Below, piece after piece: positions 43,800-55,207 of a stretch of DNA of 64,000 nt. Position 1 is the first letter of the stretch. Every line of letters starts with the position of its first letter. The notes beneath the pieces were generated by a model that saw only the letters and a program-made list of their open reading frames with translations, was not told the origin of the DNA and searched no databases. Source of the stretch: Ignavibacteria bacterium (GTDB lineage: Bacteria; Bacteroidota; Ignavibacteria; Ignavibacteriales; Melioribacteraceae); contig WPAE01000030.1 of assembly GCA_009773205.1 (NCBI GenBank), forward strand, positions 1 to 64,000, given 5' to 3'. Position numbers and translations under genes: made by a program.

Positions 43800-45374
43800 T
43801 TGCTCAAGAAAATCGCATCTAAAATTAAAAGCCTATTTGGTTCTAAGCCTAAGAAAACAGTTACAAAATCTGAAATAGCAAAAAAAGAAATATCTGCTCC
43901 GCATAAACACAATAAATCTTTAACTCACGAAAAATTATCTACCGAACATAAACAGCGAAGACCATACAAAAAAGAAACCAAAGAAGAGTACCGGCTTCGC
44001 CACGAAAAGAAGGCCCTATCCCAAAAGAAAATAGAAAAGCCTGCACAAGTTAAGCCTGCACAAGAAGTTTGGGATGAATCTCTTTTCAAAGTTCCTGCAG
44101 AGAATGGAAAAACCAGGTTTCATGATTTTAAACTTCCTACCGAAATTCTGCATGCAGTTTACGATTTGGAATTTAGTTATTGTACGGAAGTGCAGGCGGA
44201 AACTCTTCCAAAATCTTTAGCCGGTGAAGACATTACAGCACAAGCTCAAACCGGAACAGGAAAAACAGCAGCTTTTTTAATTACAATCTTCCATCACTTT
44301 CTGGCAAATAAAATTGATAAGAAGCGTAGGCACGGAACACCGCGCGCTTTAATTTTAGCTCCAACACGCGAGCTTGTTTTGCAAATAGAAAAAGATGCGC
44401 GTGCTTTAGGCAAATATGTTACATGCAAAATGTTATCTCTTCTGGGCGGAGTTGATTACGCTAAGCAGCTTAAAGCTCTAAAGTATGAAGAAGTTGATAT
44501 TTTAATTTGCACTCCTGGCAGATTAATAGATTTTATGATGAAAAACCTTGTTGATCTAAGCAAAATTGAATTACTAATAATTGATGAAGCAGATAGAATG
44601 CTCGATATGGGATTCATTCCTTCCGTCAAAAAAATTATTGCATCAACTCCGGCAAAAGCAAAACGGCAGACAATGTTTTTTAGCGCTACTATAAGCGGAG
44701 ATGTAAAACGGCTTGCGGAATCTTGGACTCGCCAGGCATTTCAAGTAAATGTAAAACCGGATGAAGTTGCGGTAAAGAGCGTAGAACAGATCGTTTACAT
44801 AACAACAGTTGAAGAGAAGAAAACCCTTCTTTACAACTTGATTATGCAAAAAAATCTTGAACGGGTTTTGGTTTTTGTAAACCGCCGCGACGAAGCTAAG
44901 CATGTAAAAGAAACTTTTGAGCATTACGGAATTAGCTGCGCGCTTCTTTCCGGAGATGTAGATCAACCTCAGCGTATAAAAAGATTGGAAAGATTTCGCG
45001 AAGGAAAAGTTCGTGTCTTAGTTGCTACAGATGTGGCTTCACGCGGTATTCACGTAGAAGGAATTTCTCATGTAATCAATTATAACATTCCGCAAGATGT
45101 TGAAGAGTATGTTCATAGAATAGGTAGAACCGGAAGAGCGGGCGCAACAGGAATTTCGATAAGTTTTGCAGACGAAAATGATTCGCACGAATTACCAAGA
45201 CTCGAAGAATATCTTGGCAAAAAGCTCGACTGTGTCTTCCCGGAAGAAGATCTGCTATTGCCGATTCCGGAAAAACATCAAAAGAAAAATTTGCCTAAAC
45301 CTCTGCGTAAAGAATTTAGCAAAAGAGATCAATCTGTTCAGAATAGAAACTATAGAAGTCGTGGAAAGAAATAA
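43800..45374 (+). CDS. DEAD-box ATP-dependent RNA helicase
   Basis: The 524-residue protein has a Lys-rich N-terminal extension (about 1-95), then a Q-motif region (FHDFKLPTEIL, EVQAETLP), motif I AQTGTGKT, Ia PTRELVL, II DEAD, III SAT, and VI HRIGRTGRAG. The C-terminus is a basic tail. It resembles RhlB/RhlE-type helicases of RNA turnover and ribosome assembly. The start is a TTG at 43800 with AGAAG upstream; a stop at 43788 blocks any earlier start. Downstream, 45385-45470 contains small GC-rich inverted repeats. Confidence 0.9.
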   Translation: MLKKIASKIKSLFGSKPKKTVTKSEIAKKEISAPHKHNKSLTHEKLSTEHKQRRPYKKETKEEYRLRHEKKALSQKKIEKPAQVKPAQEVWDESLFKVPAENGKTRFHDFKLPTEILHAVYDLEFSYCTEVQAETLPKSLAGEDITAQAQTGTGKTAAFLITIFHHFLANKIDKKRRHGTPRALILAPTRELVLQIEKDARALGKYVTCKMLSLLGGVDYAKQLKALKYEEVDILICTPGRLIDFMMKNLVDLSKIELLIIDEADRMLDMGFIPSVKKIIASTPAKAKRQTMFFSATISGDVKRLAESWTRQAFQVNVKPDEVAVKSVEQIVYITTVEEKKTLLYNLIMQKNLERVLVFVNRRDEAKHVKETFEHYGISCALLSGDVDQPQRIKRLERFREGKVRVLVATDVASRGIHVEGISHVINYNIPQDVEEYVHRIGRTGRAGATGISISFADENDSHELPRLEEYLGKKLDCVFPEEDLLLPIPEKHQKKNLPKPLRKEFSKRDQSVQNRNYRSRGKK

Positions 45375-45588
45375 CTAAGAAAATCTTTCGAGCGACGCCT
45401 CGACTTCGCTCGGCGTGGCTTCCGAGATGTCATTTCGAGCGGTGCCGGATCTCAGTTCGAGCAAAGTTGAAAAATGATTTTGCTTTCTAAACTGAAGTGT
45501 TTCAGCGGCTGCAAGTTGTTTACTGCTGTGATTTTTATACTTGTTTTATGTATTATTCGACTAAATAAACCAGCGCCATAAATTTCAA

Positions 45589-47235
45589 ATGTTCGAACGG
45601 GAAATAAAATTTATATATGACTTCAATCTTAATAAGGTCAATAAACTTGGTCCTTATTTCACGTTTGAACAGCTTCAAAGCGTTGATCTTCACCCTGCAA
45701 TTCTAAATTACATTTCTGCCGAAATAGATTTTTTAGTTTTTGAAGACCGGCAGAAGCTACTCAAAAATTCTGTGTTCGATTATTCTGGCGAAAAAATTGC
45801 CTCTTTCTTTACAGAAATAAATAAAGAACTAAAAAAATCAAAACGTTTCTCGCTTGAATACATTGCTAAATTGATTTTGCATGCTGCTTCTTTTACGGTT
45901 AATTACCTAGTGCGCCCAAAATGGACTTTAACAAGATTTGTCTTTGATGAAGCAAAACATAAATCAACAAATGAGATTAAGCAGATTCTAAACTATGTTT
46001 ACTATTACAAGTTTGTTAAGAAAATTATTATCTCTTACATCAACACAAAAAAAATTCTTTCGATGAATGCCGAGGAGTTTGAAGAACTTCTCAAGCGAAC
46101 AGATAAACTTGGAATGGAATCCAATTTAAAAGGAATTATGTCCAGCTCGCTTATTTCGATGGCTGAGTTTTTTAATATTGGACAAATGCAAAAGACGCGC
46201 ATTCCTCTCTCTGCAGTTGAATTATTTTTAGAAGAAAAAGATTTGCCGCTTCATATACAGAAAATTGCAAATACACTTGGAACCGATGAGAACGCGCATT
46301 TTTATATTGGCGATTACATGAAAGCAATAACAAGTATAATGCCGGTTCTAAAAGAAGAAGAACCTTTGCAGCAAGATTTATTTCTCTTTGAAGAACAAGC
46401 AATAGCTCCAGAAACTGAACCTAAGGCTGACCAAGATAGTTTCTTTGAAGAATACAACGACACAAACGATGAGATTGCTGCTTCACAAAAAGATGTTGAA
46501 GATAAAGAAGAGGTTAGCGCATGGATTTCCGCTGAACACAAAGCTGAAAATACAGAGCTAATTCCATTCGTTGATGAAGAAGTAACAATCAAACCAAATG
46601 CAAAGATTAGAATTAAAGTAAACGAAGGAAATAAGATAGAACCTGTTACCGAGGAAGAAAGCATTGAAATTATTACAGCGTCTCTAACAGAAGAAAGCCT
46701 TGATTCATATTCTTCGGTAATTAAAGGATTCGACAATGAAGAGGAGGTGATTGAAAAGACTAATTCTGATGAAAGCGATAAAGAAAACACTTTACTGGAA
46801 ATTGTTGAGGACATAGAAAAAGAAGCAGAAGAAACAGAAGAACAAGAGTTGTTTTTTGGGCAGACCAACTCTGCGTTTATACACGAAGTTGAAGATGAAA
46901 AACACTACGAAATAAGATCTAAAGAAGTTGATCAGGCTTTTGTGGAAGAAAGCCAAGAAGAGGATGAATTAATTCAAAAGCGGTTTGAAGAACAAACAAC
47001 ACTTGAACTATCTGAAATCTTAGAGCATAAAAACATTACAAAAATTATTGAAGTTGTTTTCGATTACGATATAGAAGATTTTGCTAACATGTTAGATGAA
47101 ATTTCGAGCTGCAAAAATGTTGACGATGCACATTTCATAATTAACGAAACACTTGCAATCCGTAGAATAAACCGAAACTCAAAGGAGGCGGAAATACTCC
47201 GAGATATTATTTCAGAGTATTTTGACCGCAGATAA
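45589..47235 (+). CDS. Unrecognised 548-residue protein upstream of obg
   Basis: I do not recognise a family. The N-terminal 260 residues look globular and helical (FLVFEDRQKLLKNSVFDYSG, YVYYYKFVKKIIISYINTKK). Residues about 265-470 are strongly acidic and low in complexity (many Glu, Ser, Thr), probably disordered. The C-terminal 75 residues (ILEHKNITKIIEVVFDYD onward) look folded again and end in EYFDRR. There is no signal peptide or membrane segment. The gene ends six bases before obg, so both are probably cotranscribed, which hints at a role in ribosome assembly or growth control (inference). Confidence 0.7.
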   Translation: MFEREIKFIYDFNLNKVNKLGPYFTFEQLQSVDLHPAILNYISAEIDFLVFEDRQKLLKNSVFDYSGEKIASFFTEINKELKKSKRFSLEYIAKLILHAASFTVNYLVRPKWTLTRFVFDEAKHKSTNEIKQILNYVYYYKFVKKIIISYINTKKILSMNAEEFEELLKRTDKLGMESNLKGIMSSSLISMAEFFNIGQMQKTRIPLSAVELFLEEKDLPLHIQKIANTLGTDENAHFYIGDYMKAITSIMPVLKEEEPLQQDLFLFEEQAIAPETEPKADQDSFFEEYNDTNDEIAASQKDVEDKEEVSAWISAEHKAENTELIPFVDEEVTIKPNAKIRIKVNEGNKIEPVTEEESIEIITASLTEESLDSYSSVIKGFDNEEEVIEKTNSDESDKENTLLEIVEDIEKEAEETEEQELFFGQTNSAFIHEVEDEKHYEIRSKEVDQAFVEESQEEDELIQKRFEEQTTLELSEILEHKNITKIIEVVFDYDIEDFANMLDEISSCKNVDDAHFIINETLAIRRINRNSKEAEILRDIISEYFDRR

Positions 47236-49214
<1,979 letters not shown>

Positions 49215-49224
49215 TGGAGTAGTT

Positions 49225-50067
49225 ATGTTAAAATTAGTCAAAAGAAAGAAAGCACTCTTTATAGTTCTTTCGTTTATCGTAGCAGCCTGCTCGGCAATTC
49301 AAACCCTAAACATTTTCCCTGTTGAACAAGATGTAGCCCTCGGTTCCGAGTTTGCACTTCAGCTTCAAAACAGTGCTAAAGATTATCCGGTTTATAATAA
49401 TCCAGCTTTGAAAAATTACATTACTCAAAATATCTTCAAGCCTATTCTTAACTCTCCCGATGTTCTTTACAGAGATATTTTTAAGTACAATCTAGAAATT
49501 ATTAAGAACGATACTATTCTAAATGCGTTTGCAGTACCTGGTGGGCCGGTTTACGTTTACACGGGATTGCTAAAATACCTTGATTCTGAAGCCGCTTTAG
49601 CAGGCGTGTTAGGGCACGAAATTGCACATGCAGAAAGAAGGCATTCTACAAATAGAATGACCAAGCAATTGGGTTTGCAGATGCTTACTCAGTTGGTTCT
49701 GGGCAATAATCCATCGCAAACCGCAATGATTGTATCTAACCTTTTTTCCGGTATGGCACTGTTAGCAAACAGCAGAGCAGATGAAGATGAAAGCGATCGG
49801 CTTTCGATGAAGTATTTACAATCAACAAAGTATTATCCAGGCTCAGTAAAATTCTTTTTTGAAAAGATGCGGGATGATGGAAAAGTTTCTGCCGGAGGCG
49901 GCGGTGTATTTGCTTTTTTCTCAACTCACCCTGATCCAATTGCTAGAATTGCCTCTGCAGATCAAAGATTAAAAGATGCGGGCATTCCAGTTAAAGATTA
50001 TAGAGCAACCGGGGCGGGAGTCTTTAAAGAAGAGTATAAAAAGTACATTTTAAGCCAGATTAAGTAG
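49225..50067 (+). CDS. M48-family metallopeptidase lipoprotein
   Basis: The 280-residue protein has a lipoprotein signal ending VAAC (Cys22 as lipid anchor). The peptidase domain has HEIAHAERRHS, the HExxH zinc motif, and a downstream glutamate in DEDESDRL. This fits the BepA/LoiP-like group of periplasmic M48 enzymes that handle outer-membrane protein quality control. It follows the permease by ten bases. Confidence 0.88.
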   Translation: MLKLVKRKKALFIVLSFIVAACSAIQTLNIFPVEQDVALGSEFALQLQNSAKDYPVYNNPALKNYITQNIFKPILNSPDVLYRDIFKYNLEIIKNDTILNAFAVPGGPVYVYTGLLKYLDSEAALAGVLGHEIAHAERRHSTNRMTKQLGLQMLTQLVLGNNPSQTAMIVSNLFSGMALLANSRADEDESDRLSMKYLQSTKYYPGSVKFFFEKMRDDGKVSAGGGGVFAFFSTHPDPIARIASADQRLKDAGIPVKDYRATGAGVFKEEYKKYILSQIK

Positions 50068-50143
50068 TTTGGCTTAAGCACTGTTCTTTGCTTGAAGTTT
50101 GGAACTCCATAACATATATTTACCATCCGTTTTTAGAAATTTT

Positions 50144-50217
50144 GGCGAGGTAGCTCAGTTGGTCAGAGCAGTGGAATCATAATCCACGTGTCGGGGGTTC
50201 AAGTCCCTCCCTCGCTA
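50144..50217 (+). tRNA. tRNA-Met (CAU)
   Basis: The sequence folds as a cloverleaf: acceptor GGCGAGG/CCTCGCT (one G-U pair), D-arm TAGCTCAGTTGGTCAGAGCA, anticodon stem GTGGA/TCCAC with loop ATCATAA (anticodon CAU), and T-arm GGTTCAAGTCC. The G-U first pair argues for the elongator rather than initiator tRNA; a lysidine-modified tRNA-Ile2 cannot be excluded. CCA is not encoded. secG starts 21 bases downstream. Confidence 0.9.
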
Positions 50218-50237
50218 CAAAAACTAAGGAGTTATAG

Positions 50238-50579
50238 ATGTTCACTTTATTAATGACATTTTCTGTGGTTATAGCAGTTGTTTTGGTAATCGTCGTATTG
50301 TTACAATCAAGTAAAGGCGGCGGACTTGCCGGCTCTTTTGGCGGTGTTGGGCAGTTTGGAACTGTTTTCGGTACTAGAAGAACTGCAGACTTTTTAAGCA
50401 AATCTACATGGTGGTTAGGCGGCACTTTAATAGTTTTAGCCGTAGTTATAAATCTTTTTTTCTTACCTGGAACTACTGCACAAGGAGAAGAAAGTATTAT
50501 ACAAGGCGGGGCGCAGCAGGCTGTTCCAACTGCTCCTGCGTTACCGCAGCAGAGGGCACCTCAAGCACCAGTTAAATAA
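50238..50579 (+). CDS. secG: Protein-export membrane subunit SecG
   Basis: The 113-residue protein has two membrane helices (about 5-22 and 55-75) around the conserved cytoplasmic loop VLLQSSKGGGLAGSFGG, diagnostic of SecG. It assists SecYEG during protein export. A Gln/Ala/Pro-rich tail extends beyond the usual length. It lies just after a tRNA gene and is followed by a strong terminator. Confidence 0.95.
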   Translation: MFTLLMTFSVVIAVVLVIVVLLQSSKGGGLAGSFGGVGQFGTVFGTRRTADFLSKSTWWLGGTLIVLAVVINLFFLPGTTAQGEESIIQGGAQQAVPTAPALPQQRAPQAPVK

Positions 50580-50587
50580 TTCTATTG

Positions 50588-50612
50588 AGCCCCTTTGCAA
50601 AGGGGCTTTTTT
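50588..50612 (+). terminator. Rho-independent terminator after secG
   Basis: A perfect 9-bp stem, AGCCCCTTT with AAAGGGGCT around a GC loop, is followed by six Ts. It lies eight bases after the secG stop. Confidence 0.92.
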
Positions 50613-50711
50613 ATTAATGAGAAATTGCTTTTACAAGTTTAGTACAGTGTTAAAGCAATTTTAATTATGCCGTTTAAGGCGGCGCAGGTATCTAAAAATT
50701 TATGGTGAATA

Positions 50712-51557
50712 ATGAAGAAAAATGAAAAGGCTGTAAAAGCGTATAATGATTTAGAGTTTTTGAATTCGAAAGATGCACGCACAATTAGAATTTTAGCGGA
50801 GTTTCTTCAGCCTAAAGCACGGTTTGAGCAAAATAAAATTGTTGATACGATTGTATTCTTTGGTTCTGCTAGAATTGTCTCCCGAAAAGATGCTTTGAAA
50901 ATGCTAAACGATGCCAAGAAAGATAAGAGTAAATCAGGTAATGCTAAATTTGAAAAAGCTCTCAAGGCTTTAGAAATGTCTCAGTATTACGAGGACTCTG
51001 TTGAACTTGGAAAAAGACTGACCGAGTGGAGTATGTCTTTGCCTACAGCGGGCAAGCGTTTTATGATTTGCAGCGGCGGCGGACCTGGCATTATGGAAGC
51101 AGCTAACAAAGGGGCTTATAATGCAGGCGGTCTTTCAATTGGATTAAATATCAGTATTCCTTTTGAACAATTTGTCAATAAATATGTTGACCCAAATTTA
51201 GCTTTTGAATTTCATTACTTCTTTATGAGAAAGCTTTGGTTTATGTACTTAGCTAAGGCACTTGTTGCTTTCCCAGGCGGGTTTGGAACTCTTGATGAAA
51301 TGATGGAAGTATTAACTTTAGCACAGACCAAGAAAGTAACTAAGCCAATTAAAGTAGTTTTGTTCGGAGAGAGTTATTGGAGAGAGGTTTTAAACTTTGA
51401 TGCGTTAATTGAGCACGGAATGATTAGCAAAGAAGATCTGAAGTTATTTGATTTTGCAAGCACAGTTGATGAAGCTTTTATTAAAATTACTACATACTTA
51501 ACCAAACACTACTTATCACCTCAGAAAGCCAAAAAGACAGCAAAGAAGAAGGCATGA
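50712..51557 (+). CDS. LOG-family nucleotide-processing protein
   Basis: The 281-residue protein has the LOG/TIGR00725-like Rossmann domain: ICSGGGPGIMEAANKGA and the PGGFGTLDEMMEV motif that binds phosphoribose. LOG enzymes cleave nucleoside 5'-monophosphates (some make cytokinins). The N-terminal 80-residue extension is like that of the YgdH group. Its last four bases overlap the PCuAC gene. Confidence 0.85.
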   Translation: MKKNEKAVKAYNDLEFLNSKDARTIRILAEFLQPKARFEQNKIVDTIVFFGSARIVSRKDALKMLNDAKKDKSKSGNAKFEKALKALEMSQYYEDSVELGKRLTEWSMSLPTAGKRFMICSGGGPGIMEAANKGAYNAGGLSIGLNISIPFEQFVNKYVDPNLAFEFHYFFMRKLWFMYLAKALVAFPGGFGTLDEMMEVLTLAQTKKVTKPIKVVLFGESYWREVLNFDALIEHGMISKEDLKLFDFASTVDEAFIKITTYLTKHYLSPQKAKKTAKKKA

Positions 51558-51988
51558 AAAAATTATTAGTGGTTTTTTTTATAACCGGCGTTGTAGTTGC
51601 TCAATCTGGCAAACTACAATTAAACATTAACGAGCCGTGGATTCGCCCCGCAGCGAAAGGGGCAAACTCCGCTTTCTTTTTCCAGCTTGAAAACAAAAGC
51701 CATAAAGCCGATACGCTCTTAGCTGCAAAGTTTGCACATTCCGAAATTGTTGAACTACATGAAACTTTTAAAAAAGAAAACGACATAATGGGAATGCGCT
51801 CTGTAAAGTTTGTTGCAGTTCCGGCTAAAAACACTGTTATTTTCAAACCAAGAGATTTACATATAATGCTTATCGGTTTAAAACAAGATATAAAGATTGG
51901 CGAAAGCCATGAGCTAATATTGGTTTTCAAAAAAGCAGGGGAAGTTAAAACTAATGCTGTTGTAAGTGATATGCCTATAAACAAATAA
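51554..51988 (+). CDS. PCuAC-type periplasmic copper chaperone
   Basis: The 144-residue protein has a signal peptide, then the cupredoxin-like PCuAC domain (DUF461): WIRPA, the Cu(I) ligands in ELHETFKKENDIMGMR (H and two M) and the HxM pair in DLHIML. It would deliver copper to a periplasmic target such as a cytochrome oxidase CuA site, none of which is in the window. The start ATGA overlaps the LOG gene stop. Confidence 0.87.
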   Translation: MKKLLVVFFITGVVVAQSGKLQLNINEPWIRPAAKGANSAFFFQLENKSHKADTLLAAKFAHSEIVELHETFKKENDIMGMRSVKFVAVPAKNTVIFKPRDLHIMLIGLKQDIKIGESHELILVFKKAGEVKTNAVVSDMPINK

Positions 51989-52064
51989 GTTGCTCGCATA
52001 AAAACTTATTACACTTTAACACTCTTGCCTTAAACATCTTCGCTTGTTCTCTGAAGAAAACTTT

Positions 52065-52194
52065 AACCCAAATTTTCCGTTAGGAAAATTTGCCATTTGG
52101 GCCGACAAGCCCGCCCAACAAGATGGCTGACAGGCATTAAGTCCTTTAGGGTAAATAGGTTATGTCGAAACTCTCAATTTTCAACACTTACTAA
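52065..52194 (+). repeat. Dispersed intergenic repeat family, copy B
   Basis: This 130-bp copy matches copy A with a 26-bp segment more, and the reverse complement of copy C without its extra hairpin. It lies in the 506-bp gap between the PCuAC and lipoprotein genes. Confidence 0.85.
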
Positions 52195-52200
52195 TAACCC

Positions 52201-52251
52201 CGTCCCGATTTTCGGGACGGCCTTCGGCAATCCCGCTTATATTTAGCGGGA
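52201..52251. repeat. Paired small hairpins
   Basis: CGTCCCG with CGGGACG (52201-52219) and TCCCGCT with AGCGGGA (52231-52251) form two adjacent stem-loops beside copy B. They could serve as terminators of the PCuAC transcript but lack a T-run. The rest of this gap to 52494 shows nothing recognisable. Confidence 0.45.
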
Positions 52252-52494
52252 CATTTCTAATGAATTTTTTGGGGTTAAATAATATGTAACAACTTCTCAC
52301 CGGAGAACACGCTATTTATAGCAGGCAGTTAACAAAGCAGACAATCAAAACTCGCATTATAGAAGGCAATAAACCGCACACTCGGAAAAATAAAGTACTT
52401 TAGATAGTAACCTTAAATCGGGATAAGTGTCAAAATATTTCTCTTTATTCTAAAGATTAAATTCGTAAAATTTGAGTAATGGTTGGAGTGATTT

Positions 52495-53307
52495 ATGAAA
52501 CGGCTGCTACTTTTAGTAATCAGTTTAATTTTTCTTTTAACATTTAGCGGATGCCAGGATGATGTTTTGCTTCCTAGCCACAGCAGTATTGATATAACAA
52601 AAGACTCGCCAAAGGAAGCCGCGCTGAAAATCGGCGAATCTGTTTTGTTGAATAATGAAATGCTTATTACATTTACAGGCGTTGGCGCAGACAGCCGCTG
52701 CCCAATTGATGTGATTTGTGTTTGGGCGGGCGATGCAGAAATAAAATTGAAACTCAGAAAAGGAAATTTGGAAAGAGAAGTTATTCTTCACACCGGATTA
52801 CTACCAAACTCTGCTTTGTTTGATGGTTATGAGATTTATCTTGCAAGCGTTCTTCCCTTTCCCAAAAGCAACGAAAATATTAAGCCGGGTCAATATTCAA
52901 TTCAACTAAAATTTAATTACAACATCAATTCCGAAAAGAAGCAAATTCACTTTATTAACAGCAATAACGATTGGGTTTTGAAGAAAGATGCTCTTAACGT
53001 AAACTCAGCAAACATTGAAAAAGACGAGCTTGTAATGTCTGTTAGTTATGGCGGCGGCTGCGCTAATCATATAATTGATCTTTATTCTTATACGGGAATT
53101 TTAAAATCCAATCCGCCTCAAATGAATCTTGTGATGTCTCATAACGCCAATAACGATATGTGCGAAGCTTACATTACAAAAACTTTTCGGTTTGATTTAA
53201 GCAAGATAAAAAAATATCTCGGCGGGCAAACCGGAACTGTTATTCTTAACACTGCCGGAACAGATGGCAAGCCGATAAAACAATCTCCGCTCAGTTATAG
53301 ATATTAA
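52495..53307 (+). CDS. Lipoprotein with CVWAGxA-type motif, unknown
   Basis: The 270-residue protein has a lipoprotein signal ending FSGC. Residues about 60-85 carry GADSRCPIDVICVWAGDA, a cysteine-containing motif found in many uncharacterised bacterial lipoproteins. The C-terminal part (about 165-265) has a second conserved-looking segment with SYGGGCANH and NANNDMCEAY, so four cysteines may pair. No enzymatic function can be given. It probably sits in the outer membrane. Confidence 0.7.
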   Translation: MKRLLLLVISLIFLLTFSGCQDDVLLPSHSSIDITKDSPKEAALKIGESVLLNNEMLITFTGVGADSRCPIDVICVWAGDAEIKLKLRKGNLEREVILHTGLLPNSALFDGYEIYLASVLPFPKSNENIKPGQYSIQLKFNYNINSEKKQIHFINSNNDWVLKKDALNVNSANIEKDELVMSVSYGGGCANHIIDLYSYTGILKSNPPQMNLVMSHNANNDMCEAYITKTFRFDLSKIKKYLGGQTGTVILNTAGTDGKPIKQSPLSYRY

Positions 53308-53363
53308 GACTACTGAGCATAAATTGTCGGCAGACTAAAATTTTGTTCGCTATATTGTAAATC

Positions 53364-55191
53364 ATGACCAAAGAATACTTATCAAATTTATTTAAGACAT
53401 ATCAAAAAGGGGACGCAAGAGAGGAATCTTATTACAAACATCTTGCGGATTTTATTACAGCCTTTTCTGAATCTGAACGGAAAAAGAAAATTGATGTAAC
53501 AGTTCTCCCCAAAAAGACTGAAGCCGGAAATCCCGATTTTAGAATTTGGGATGGCAGACAAAAAATAATCGGTTACATAGAAGCAAAAGATTTAGGCGTT
53601 GATCTCGGCAAGATTGAAGACAGCGAACAATTAGCGAGATATTTATCAACTTTCCCGAATGTCATATTAACGAACTTCACAGAGTTTTGGTTATACAGAA
53701 ATGGCGAAAGAATAGAGAAAATATCTATTGCGCGTCCTTTTGTTATTAAAAAAATTTCTACAGTTCCGCCTCTTGAAAACGAAGCTAAATTATTTGAACT
53801 ACTTGAAAGATTTTTAGACTTTTCACTTCCCAAAACTTATACTGCTAAAACTCTTGCCGTTGAACTAGCAAAAAGAACAAAATTTTTGAAAGATGAAATT
53901 GTTACAGAAGAATTAAAACTCGGCACAAAATCAATTCACGGTTTTTTATGATGCCTTCAAAGAGTTTTTAATTGCAGGAATAAATGAAAGTGAATTTGCC
54001 GATCTTTATTCGCAAACCATTACTTACGGTTTGTTCGCCGCCCGTCTCCGCTCCGAGAAAGATTTTAACAGAAAACTTGCTTACTCATACATTCCTAAAT
54101 CTATAGGCATTTTAAGGGATGTTTTCAAGTTTATTTCTTTAGAAGACCTACCCAAGCAGATGGAAGTAATTATTGATGATATTGCTGAAGTTCTCAACGC
54201 TGCGGACGCTAAAAAAATTCTCGACCAATATTACCACGAAGGCAAAGGAAGCGACCCAGTTTTACATTTTTACGAAACATTCCTTTCTGTTTATGATCCC
54301 AAGACAAGAGAAAAACGCGGCGTTTATTACACTCCCGAACCGATCGTCTCTTTTATTGTCCGCTCTCTCCATGAAATTCTAAAAGAAAAGTTCGGTATTT
54401 CTGATGGATTGGCATCAAAGAATGTAACTCTGCTAGATCCCGCCGGCGGAACTCTAAGTTTCCTTGCCAAAGCAATCGAAACTGCGGTTGAAGAAATTGA
54501 AAGCAAATACGGTAGGGGCACTGTTAAAACATTTCTGAAAGATCAGATTCTACAAAATTATTATGCTTTTGAATTAATGATGGCTCCTTATGCAATCGGG
54601 CATATGAAAATGTCTTTTCTTTTGGAAGAACTTGGCTACAGAATGGAAGACGATGAGCGTGTAAAATATTATTTGACCAACACTCTCGAGATGAAAGAAC
54701 TTGATGAATCAAAATTTCCCGGAATGTCATCTCTTTCCACAGAAAGCCACGAAGCCGGAAAAGTTAAAAAGCAAGTTCCAATTCTTGTTATTCTCGGCAA
54801 TCCTCCTTATTCGGGACATTCCTCAAATACCGGCGAATGGATTTCCGATGTAATTAAAAAATATTATCAAGTTGATGGCAAACCTCTTGGTGAAAAAAAT
54901 TCTAAATGGCTGCAAGACGATTATGTAAAATTTATTCGCTTCTCTCAGTGGAAAATTGATGAAGCTGGTGAAGGCGTTCTTGGCTTTATTACGAACCACA
55001 GCTATCTCGATAACCCTACATTCAGAGGAATGAGGCAATCTTTGATGTACAGCTTTGACGAAATCTATGGTCTTGATTTGCATGGAAATAGTTTGAGGAA
55101 AGAAAAAGCCCCCGATGGAAATAAAGATGAAAATGTTTTTGATATTCAGCAGGGTGTTGCAGTTTGTTTTATGATAAAGTATAAGAAATAA
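53364..55191 (+). pseudogene. Type IIG/ISP-like nuclease-methyltransferase, N-terminal part, frameshifted
   Basis: The first frame (53364-53951) is a PD-(D/E)xK nuclease domain: NPDFRIW with D58 and E73-A-K75. It ends in KSIHGFL at a T6 tract (53942-53947). Removing one T restores a continuous frame through YDAFKEFLIAGINESEF into the second frame, which then runs to 55191. That part has a helical coupler, DPAGGTLSFL (motif I), LGNPPYSG (catalytic NPPY) and ends ENVFDIQQGVAVCFMIKYKK. Family members continue directly into a KVYHxEIFGLRE sequence, which here begins only at 56058, after a whole BRO-like gene. Full length would be about 1,036 residues. The frameshift may be a mutation, a sequencing error or slippage. 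Confidence 0.85.
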
Positions 55192-55207
55192 TTTGTGAGA
55201 TAATAAA

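Noticed and set aside
46314-46868. 184-codon minus-strand Ser-rich ORF
   Set aside because: Antisense of the acidic low-complexity region of the 548-residue protein.
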